Shown here: positions 39,870 through 44,793 of the stretch, piece by piece
Position numbering within the stretch: the first letter of the stretch is position 1
Layout of the letters: every line of letters starts with the position of its first letter
From: Oscillospiraceae bacterium
GTDB taxonomy: Bacteria; Bacillota; Clostridia; Oscillospirales; Oscillospiraceae
Direction of reading: 5' to 3'
DNA length: 44,793 nucleotides
NCBI GenBank assembly: GCA_017457285.1
Contig: JAFTHT010000029.1
Coordinates: forward strand, 1 to 44,793
The notes under the pieces: generated by a model
What the model was told of the DNA's origin: nothing
Database searches by the model: none
Seen by the model: the letters and a program-made list of their open reading frames with translations, nothing else
Made by a program: the position numbers and the translations under genes

Positions 39870-42338
39870 ATGGCACACAATCGCAGTTACAAGCCTGAGG
39901 ATATCGCCTTTCCGAATCAGCAGATTACCGAATCTCTGCTGGTGGACGAAATGGAGAAATCCTACATTGAATACGCCATGTCCGTTATCGTGGGCCGGGC
40001 TCTGCCCGACGTGCGGGACGGCCTGAAGCCGGTCCACCGCCGGATTCTCTACACCATGTACGAATCCGGCCTGACCTCCGATAAGCCCTTCAAAAAGTCC
40101 GCCACCTGCGTTGGTGACGTGCTGGGTAAATACCACCCCCATGGTGACGCTTCCGTTTACGATGCCATGGTGCGTCTGGCCCAGAATTTCTCCATGCGCT
40201 ATATGCTGGTGGACGGCCACGGTAACTTCGGCTCCGTGGACGGCGACCCGGCGGCGGCTTACCGTTATACCGAGGCCCGGCTGAGCAAGCTCTCCAACGA
40301 GATGCTCCGGGACATCGACAAGGAAACCGTCAATTGGGACCCCAACTTCGACGAATCCCGGAAGGAACCCCGGGTCCTGCCCAGCCGGTTCCCCAATCTG
40401 CTGGTCAATGGCTCCAGCGGCATCGCCGTTGGCATGGCCACCAACATCCCGCCCCACAACCTGACGGAGGTCATCAATGCCTGCGTGGCGGTGATCGACG
40501 ACCCGGAATGCTCCATGGTGGACCTGATGGAGCACGTCACCGGCCCCGACTTCCCCACCGGCGGTATCATCATGGGCCGCAGCGGCATCCGGGCGGCCTA
40601 CGCCACCGGCCGGGGCAAGGTGGTGGTCCGGGCCCGGACGGAATTTGAAGAATTTGGTAAGGACCGGGTGCGAATCATCGTGTCCGAGCTGCCCTACCAG
40701 GTCAATAAGCGGCAGCTCATCAAAAAAATCGCCGAGCAGGTCAAAGACAAGCGGCTGGAGGGCATCTCCGACCTCCGGGACGAAACCGACCGCAACGGTA
40801 TGCGGATGGTCATCGAGCTGAAAAAGGATGCCAACCCCCAGGTGGTGCTGAATAACCTCTTTAAGCAGACCGACCTGCAGAGCAGCTTCGGCATCATCAT
40901 GCTGGCGTTGGTTGATGACCAGAAACAGCCGAAAATCCTGTCTTTGCGGCAGATTTTGGATGAATATCTGAGCTTCCAGATGGATGTTTTGACCCGCCGG
41001 ACCCAGTATGACCTGAAAAAGGCCCAGGAGCGGGCCCACCTGTTGGAGGGCTTGCTCATCGCCCAGGACAACATCGACGAGGTCATCCGCATCATCCGCT
41101 CCGCCTACGACGATGCCAAGGAGCGGCTGTGCGAGCGGTTCGGTCTGGACGAAATTCAGGCTCAGGCCATTCTGGATATGCGGCTGAAAGCCCTCCAGGG
41201 TCTGGACCGGGAGAAGCTGCAGAACGAATTTGACGAGCTCCAGGCGAAAATCAAATACTACATCGAACTGCTGGAGGACCCGGTGAAGCTGAAGGGCGTC
41301 CTCCGGGAGGAGCTGATCGCCATCCGGGACAAGTTCGGCGACAGCCGGAAAACCGAGATCCAGGATGTGGAGGACGAAATCGACATCGAGGATTTGATCG
41401 TGGAGGAGCAGTGCGTCTTTACCATGACCTCCGCCGGCTACATCAAGCGGACCCCCGCCAGCGAGTACGCCGCCCAGGGCAAGGGCGGCATGGGCAAGAA
41501 GGGCATGGCCACCCGGGACGAGGACTATGTGACCACCGTGTTCACCGCCTCCAGCCACGACCATATCTTCTTCTTCACCAACAAGGGCCGGGTCTTCCGG
41601 AAGAAGGGCTACCAGATCCCCGAGGCCGGCCGCACCGCTAAGGGTACGAATATTGTAAATATTATCCAGGTTGACCCCGGTGAAAAGGTTTCCGTCATGG
41701 TGCACGCCCGTGACCTGAATAACGAGGAGCTGTACCTGACCATGATCACCCGCAACGGCACCGTGAAGCGGCTGGAGGTCAGCGCCCTGAAGAATCTGCG
41801 GAACATCGGCATCCGGGCCATCACCCTGGACGAGGGCGACGAGTTGATCGAGGTCAAAGAAACCGACGGCAACTACCGAATCTTCATCGCCACCGCTCAG
41901 GGCTCCGCGGTCTGCTTCGACGAGAACGACGTCCGGGCCATGGGCCGTACCGCCGTGGGCGTTCGGGGCATCAAGCTCCGGGAGGGCGATTATGTGGTGG
42001 CCGCCGCCCGGGCCCATGAGGGCAAGACCGTCCTGTCCATCACGGAAAACGGCTACGGCAAGCGGACCCCCGTGGAGGATTACCGCATCACCAACCGGGG
42101 CGGCCTGGGCGTGAAGAACTACGAGGTCACCGAAAAGACCGGCAAGGTGGTTGGCGTGAAGGTGGTGGACGGCACCGAGGATCTGATGCTGATCACTCAG
42201 TCCGGCACCATGATCCGTACCGATGTCAGCGCCATCCGTGTGGCTGGCCGAGCTACCCAGGGCGTCATCGTCATGCGCTTCAAGGACGAGGGCGACCGGG
42301 TCATCGGCATGGCTCTGGCGGAGAAGGAAGAAGAATGA
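39870..42338 (+). CDS. gyrA: DNA gyrase subunit A
   Basis: The breakage-rejoining subunit has 822 residues. The N-terminal winged-helix region has the catalytic tyrosine Y133 in [11 protein letters not shown], followed by the coiled coil and the C-terminal pinwheel with GQKG-box-like [17 protein letters not shown]. The quinolone-determining segment reads [12 protein letters not shown], so the position matching E. coli Ser83 is alanine (A94) while Asp87 is kept (D98). ATG 39870 has GGAGGTG upstream; a longer frame from 39828 is encoded by the repeat. Its stop overlaps the rnhA start by four bases. Confidence 0.98.
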   Translation: MAHNRSYKPEDIAFPNQQITESLLVDEMEKSYIEYAMSVIVGRALPDVRDGLKPVHRRILYTMYESGLTSDKPFKKSATCVGDVLGKYHPHGDASVYDAMVRLAQNFSMRYMLVDGHGNFGSVDGDPAAAYRYTEARLSKLSNEMLRDIDKETVNWDPNFDESRKEPRVLPSRFPNLLVNGSSGIAVGMATNIPPHNLTEVINACVAVIDDPECSMVDLMEHVTGPDFPTGGIIMGRSGIRAAYATGRGKVVVRARTEFEEFGKDRVRIIVSELPYQVNKRQLIKKIAEQVKDKRLEGISDLRDETDRNGMRMVIELKKDANPQVVLNNLFKQTDLQSSFGIIMLALVDDQKQPKILSLRQILDEYLSFQMDVLTRRTQYDLKKAQERAHLLEGLLIAQDNIDEVIRIIRSAYDDAKERLCERFGLDEIQAQAILDMRLKALQGLDREKLQNEFDELQAKIKYYIELLEDPVKLKGVLREELIAIRDKFGDSRKTEIQDVEDEIDIEDLIVEEQCVFTMTSAGYIKRTPASEYAAQGKGGMGKKGMATRDEDYVTTVFTASSHDHIFFFTNKGRVFRKKGYQIPEAGRTAKGTNIVNIIQVDPGEKVSVMVHARDLNNEELYLTMITRNGTVKRLEVSALKNLRNIGIRAITLDEGDELIEVKETDGNYRIFIATAQGSAVCFDENDVRAMGRTAVGVRGIKLREGDYVVAAARAHEGKTVLSITENGYGKRTPVEDYRITNRGGLGVKNYEVTEKTGKVVGVKVVDGTEDLMLITQSGTMIRTDVSAIRVAGRATQGVIVMRFKDEGDRVIGMALAEKEEE

Positions 42339-42784
42339 AAACCGTGACCCTCTATACCGACGGGGCCTGCTCCGGCAACCCCGGCCCCGGTGGCTGGGGC
42401 GCCATCCTGGAATACAACGGCCATGAGCTGGAGTTGTCCGGCGGCGAAAAAAACACCACCAACAACCGCATGGAGCTGACGGCGGTGATCAAGGGCCTGC
42501 AGCGGCTGAAGGAGCCCTGCATCGTGGAGCTGTATTCCGACTCCAAGTACGTCATCGATGCCCTGGAAAAGGGCTGGGCCTGGGGTTGGAAGAAGCGGGG
42601 CTGGATAAAATCCGATAAAAAACCCGCCTTAAACCCGGATTTGTGGGAGATTTTGCTATCTTTAACCATGAAACACGAACTCCACTACCACTGGGTCAAA
42701 GGCCACGCCGACAACCCAAAAAACAACCGCTGCGACCAGTTGGCGGTACAAGAATCACAAAAATTCCGTAGGGGAGGGTCTTGA
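42335..42784 (+). CDS. rnhA: Ribonuclease HI with repeat-derived C-terminus
   Basis: RNase HI cuts RNA in RNA-DNA hybrids. The 149-residue protein has [16 protein letters not shown] with D9, MELTAVI with E47, YSDSKYV with D69, [17 protein letters not shown] with H124 and D134, and the [10 protein letters not shown] handle region. The last residues (RRGGS, 145-149) and the TGA stop come from a family C palindrome beginning at 42768, so the native end has been replaced. Catalytic residues are intact. Overlap with gyrA (ATGA) indicates coupling. Confidence 0.95.
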   Translation: MKTVTLYTDGACSGNPGPGGWGAILEYNGHELELSGGEKNTTNNRMELTAVIKGLQRLKEPCIVELYSDSKYVIDALEKGWAWGWKKRGWIKSDKKPALNPDLWEILLSLTMKHELHYHWVKGHADNPKNNRCDQLAVQESQKFRRGGS

Positions 42785-43397
42785 CCCTCCCTCTACCTGG
42801 GATGACTGGGTAGGTCAAATCAATGAGTAAAAGCGACGGGAGGGTATTTGTCCTCCCCTACTGGTAGGAACGATGCTGTATCACCGAAAATCTCCCCGGA
42901 TTCCAGGATATGATTACTCCCGGGAGAACTACTATTTTATTACGGTTTGCTGCCATGAAAATGCTTGCATTTTCGGCGCAGTTGGACATCTGAACAGGGC
43001 CGGAGAAATTGCGCAGGAAATGCTTTGCGCTTTACCAACTCACTACACGGATATTGGCATTGTAAAATTTGTGGTTATGCCGAACCATATTCATGCCATC
43101 ATCACAATTGAGGGTGACAATCAACGGCATAGGTTGGATACGATTGTTGGTTTATATAAATCCGGTGTGACCAGGGAAATTCGGAAAATTGTACCGGATT
43201 TGAAAGTGTGGCAGCGATCTTTTCACGATCATATAATCCGAAATCAGCAGCAGTATGAAAAAATATGGACTTATATTGATAATAATCCAATAAAATGGAA
43301 ATTGGATTGTTTTTACAGAGAGTAAATCGAAGATTTTTGCATCAATGAATCAGCTCAATTGAGGAAACGTTGAGGGAGGGTCAAGACCCTCCCCTAC
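42768..43397. mobile_element. Family C element (REPtron) carrying a RAYT gene
   Basis: The palindrome at 42768-42793 and its exact inverse at 43372-43397 enclose a REP-associated transposase gene, with an extra degenerate inner palindrome (gggagggtatttgtcctcccctac) at 42839-42862. This is the standard REPtron architecture. The gene-less pairs at 32225-32357 and 35367-35499 would be its non-autonomous products. Confidence 0.9.
42873..43325 (+). CDS. REP-associated tyrosine transposase (RAYT)
   Basis: The 150-residue Y1-type HUH nuclease of the IS200/RAYT group begins RIPGYDYSRENYYFITVCCHEN, has the metal-binding HIH (H72-I73-H74) in VVMPNHIHAI, VWQRSFHDHIIRN, and the tyrosine-containing helix YEKIWTYIDNNPIKW. 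RAYTs cut single-stranded DNA at REP hairpins and are thought to spread them. ATG 43873-type alternatives are absent; ATG 42873 has TAGGA upstream. The gene is AT-rich compared with its neighbours. Confidence 0.92.
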   Translation: MLYHRKSPRIPGYDYSRENYYFITVCCHENACIFGAVGHLNRAGEIAQEMLCALPTHYTDIGIVKFVVMPNHIHAIITIEGDNQRHRLDTIVGLYKSGVTREIRKIVPDLKVWQRSFHDHIIRNQQQYEKIWTYIDNNPIKWKLDCFYRE

Positions 43398-43410
43398 AGA
43401 GGGGTAAGTT

Positions 43411-43653
43411 ATGTATTTGTCCATCGGTAATGATATGGCGGTGCGGGAGCGGGGGATTGTTGGGATTTTTGATTTGGACAACACCTCCACCTCCAAGCGC
43501 ACCCGGGAATTTTTGGCTGCGGCGGAAAAAGACGGTCAGGTGGTGCCCTGCGACGATTTGCCAAAAAGTTTCATCGTCACCGCCGAATACGGCATGGACC
43601 GGGTCTATTTGACCTCCCTCAGCTCCTCTACCCTGGAAAAACGGTTGAAATAA
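43411..43653 (+). CDS. remB: Extracellular matrix regulator RemB (YaaB)
   Basis: This 80-residue DUF370-family protein begins MYLSIGNDMAV, contains GIVGIFDLDNTSTSKRTREFL, KSFIVTAEYGMDRVYLTSLSSSTLEKRL, all typical of RemA/RemB proteins that bind DNA and control biofilm matrix genes in Bacillus. In Bacillus it lies between recF and gyrB, here after rnhA and the RAYT unit. Its ribosome site (GAGGGG) directly follows the right family C palindrome. Confidence 0.88.
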   Translation: MYLSIGNDMAVRERGIVGIFDLDNTSTSKRTREFLAAAEKDGQVVPCDDLPKSFIVTAEYGMDRVYLTSLSSSTLEKRLK

Positions 43654-43658
43654 ACAAA

Positions 43659-43684
43659 CACCCCGGAACGATTGTTCCGGGGTG
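43659..43684. terminator. Bidirectional terminator after remB
   Basis: The 11-bp stem CACCCCGGAAC/GTTCCGGGGTG with loop GATT lies between converging genes. T-rich sequence follows on the minus strand. Confidence 0.75.
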
Positions 43685-43703
43685 CATTGTATTAAGAGGA
43701 AGA

Positions 43704-44793
43704 TTAGGTAATCTTCTTGGGGATGCTCAGGACGCAGGCCAGACCAACGACGACCAGCAGGGAAACGCCAATCACGATCAGAGCAGTGGTGTGGTTCTTT
43801 GCTCTCTGAGCGTCAATGTCAGCCTGGGTGGTACCCTGGGTGGGGCTGGCAGTAGCGGCAGTGGAGCCGGTGGTGGGATCGGTAGCCTTGGTGGTAGGAG
43901 CGGTAGTGGGAGCCTGAGTGGGCTCGGTGGTGGGGTCAGTAACCTCGGAGGAGGGCTCGGTAACCTCGGAGGAGGGCTCGGTAACCTCGGAAGAGGGCTC
44001 GGTCACCTCGGAGGAGGGCTCAGTAACCTCGGAGGAGGGCTCAGTGACCTCGGAGGAGGGCTCGGTCACCTCGGAGGAGGGCTCGGTAACCTCGGAGGAG
44101 GGCTCGGTCACCTCGGAGGAGGGCTCGGTCACCTCGGAGGAGGGCTCGGTAGCCTCAGTAGAGGGCTCGGTGGGCTCCACGATGGGGTCATTCACAATCT
44201 TCTCGACCAGGACAGTAGAGGCGTCCAGATCCACGGTGAACTTCAGGGTGCAGTCAGCATCCACGGACAGCTTCATGTTGGAACCCTTGGAAACCAGGGT
44301 AGCAGCCTGACCGATGGTGATTTCATCGCCGCCGAAGTCGATATCCCAGGCGCCGTTGGCAGCGAACTTCACTTCCAGAGCGGAACCGGCGGTAACTTCG
44401 ATTTCCTTGGTGTAGACATTGCCGTTCTTAGCCATCTCGTTGGCGGTGTTGCCGGCTTCCCAGTTCAGGGCGTCGCAGCCCTGGCCAACCAGGGACAGGG
44501 TGTTGATGGCGGAGATATCCACAGCGGGGGGATCCACAGGCTCGGAGGAACCGATGCTGGTGGAGGTGTCGGTCTTGGCTTCGCCGGGATCGGCGTAGAC
44601 GATTTCAGCATTGCCCTTGCCGCCTTCCATGGCGTTCAGGGTAATCCACACGTCCTGGTTGCCGTCCATGGTCATGTCAACGGTCTGGTTGCCGCCGTCG
44701 GCAGCCACGATGACGTTGGGGTAGCCGGCGGGAATCTCCAGCTCATACCAGCCGTCGCCATCGGCGTCGGTCATGGCAGTGCCGGGCCAGGCG
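43704..44793 (-). CDS. Starch-binding cell-surface protein, 5' end outside window
   Basis: This is the C-terminal part of a longer protein: the open frame runs off the window edge with AWPGTAM before the first internal ATG. Visible parts are a CBM26-like starch-binding module (AWPGTAMTDADGDGWYELEIP...VIVAADGGNQTVDM) and an X25/pullulanase-accessory-like beta domain (LSLVGQGCDALNWEAGNTANEMAKNGNVYTKEIEVTAGSALEVKFAANGAWDIDFGG). Ten TEPSSEV repeats, a Thr-rich linker and a C-terminal transmembrane helix with KKIT follow. No LPxTG is present. It resembles the starch-adherence proteins of gut clostridia (Ruminococcus bromii type). A role in binding starch at the cell surface is inferred. Confidence 0.8.
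   Translation of the reverse strand, partial: AWPGTAMTDADGDGWYELEIPAGYPNVIVAADGGNQTVDMTMDGNQDVWITLNAMEGGKGNAEIVYADPGEAKTDTSTSIGSSEPVDPPAVDISAINTLSLVGQGCDALNWEAGNTANEMAKNGNVYTKEIEVTAGSALEVKFAANGAWDIDFGGDEITIGQAATLVSKGSNMKLSVDADCTLKFTVDLDASTVLVEKIVNDPIVEPTEPSTEATEPSSEVTEPSSEVTEPSSEVTEPSSEVTEPSSEVTEPSSEVTEPSSEVTEPSSEVTEPSSEVTEPSSEVTDPTTEPTQAPTTAPTTKATDPTTGSTAATASPTQGTTQADIDAQRAKNHTTALIVIGVSLLVVVGLACVLSIPKKIT
43938..44147 (-). repeat. Coding tandem repeat, TEPSSEV x10
   Basis: Ten near-identical 21-bp units encode the seven-residue linker repeat of the starch-binding protein. Composition and unit length match the linkers of the adhesin (13711-14112) and the 2237-3493 protein. Confidence 0.9.

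Noticed and set aside
37315-42017. Long antisense frames over gyrB and gyrA (702 and 720 codons)
   Set aside because: They are reading shadows of highly conserved sense genes, with low-complexity Gly/His/Val composition and no start signals.

Overview
The window looks like chromosomal DNA from the replication-origin region of a low-GC-lineage Gram-positive bacterium (Bacillota, class Clostridia) with GC-rich coding sequence. The evidence is a dnaA-dnaN-S4 protein-recF-gyrB-gyrA-remB order, strong AGGAGG ribosome sites, an (I)PxTG cell-wall-anchored surface protein, RNase Y, RqcH, a PdaA-type deacetylase (a family tied to spore cortex), and a starch-binding surface protein. A gut Oscillospirales-type clostridium would fit, but that is an inference; no 16S gene is present.

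Layout. 0-7.7 kb: rqcH, an anchored solute-binding-like protein, two tandem YwaF/TMEM164-type membrane proteins, a YetF/DUF421 protein and a regulator with DNA-binding domains at both ends. 7.9-14.2 kb: a small Cys-rich ORF translationally coupled to a 1,996-residue VWA/isopeptide-repeat adhesin. 14.4-15.8 kb: an AGCS amino-acid/cation symporter. 16-19.8 kb: an AT-rich island with a type II restriction-modification pair and an unclassified zinc-finger/EF-Tu-barrel protein, abutting tRNA-Leu(UAG), whose 3' end is partly duplicated. 20-30 kb: rny, a 44-residue Asn/Cys-rich peptide, an NfeD-SPFH operon, bioY, uppP, a PhoB/PhoR-like two-component system and an HtrA-like protein that has lost catalytic residues. 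30-44.8 kb: acyl-ACP thioesterase, oriC sequences, pdaA and the replication cluster, then a starch-binding surface protein cut by the window edge.

The most unusual feature is a dense population of small palindromic repeat families filling most intergenic gaps and some gene ends. Family A is built on TTGCCCCCCTCATTTATGAG, family B on GTCATTGCGAGG...TGGCAATC, family C on GTAGGGGAGGGTCTTGACCC, and family D on GGCCGATGTGGGCATCGGCC. Within 6.5 kb around gyrB/gyrA, three of them each enclose one small nuclease gene between inverted arms: B with a GIY-YIG protein, A with a DUF559 PD-(D/E)XK-like protein, C with a RAYT-type HUH transposase. Short gene-less copies lie elsewhere. One family A copy is in frame inside rqcH, one family C copy supplies the end of rnhA, and several copies sit inside a second shared frame with 14-16 bp inverted termini (AAATGATTGTTTAG). 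This suggests parallel REP/nuclease systems acting on one genome; the idea rests on sequence architecture only.
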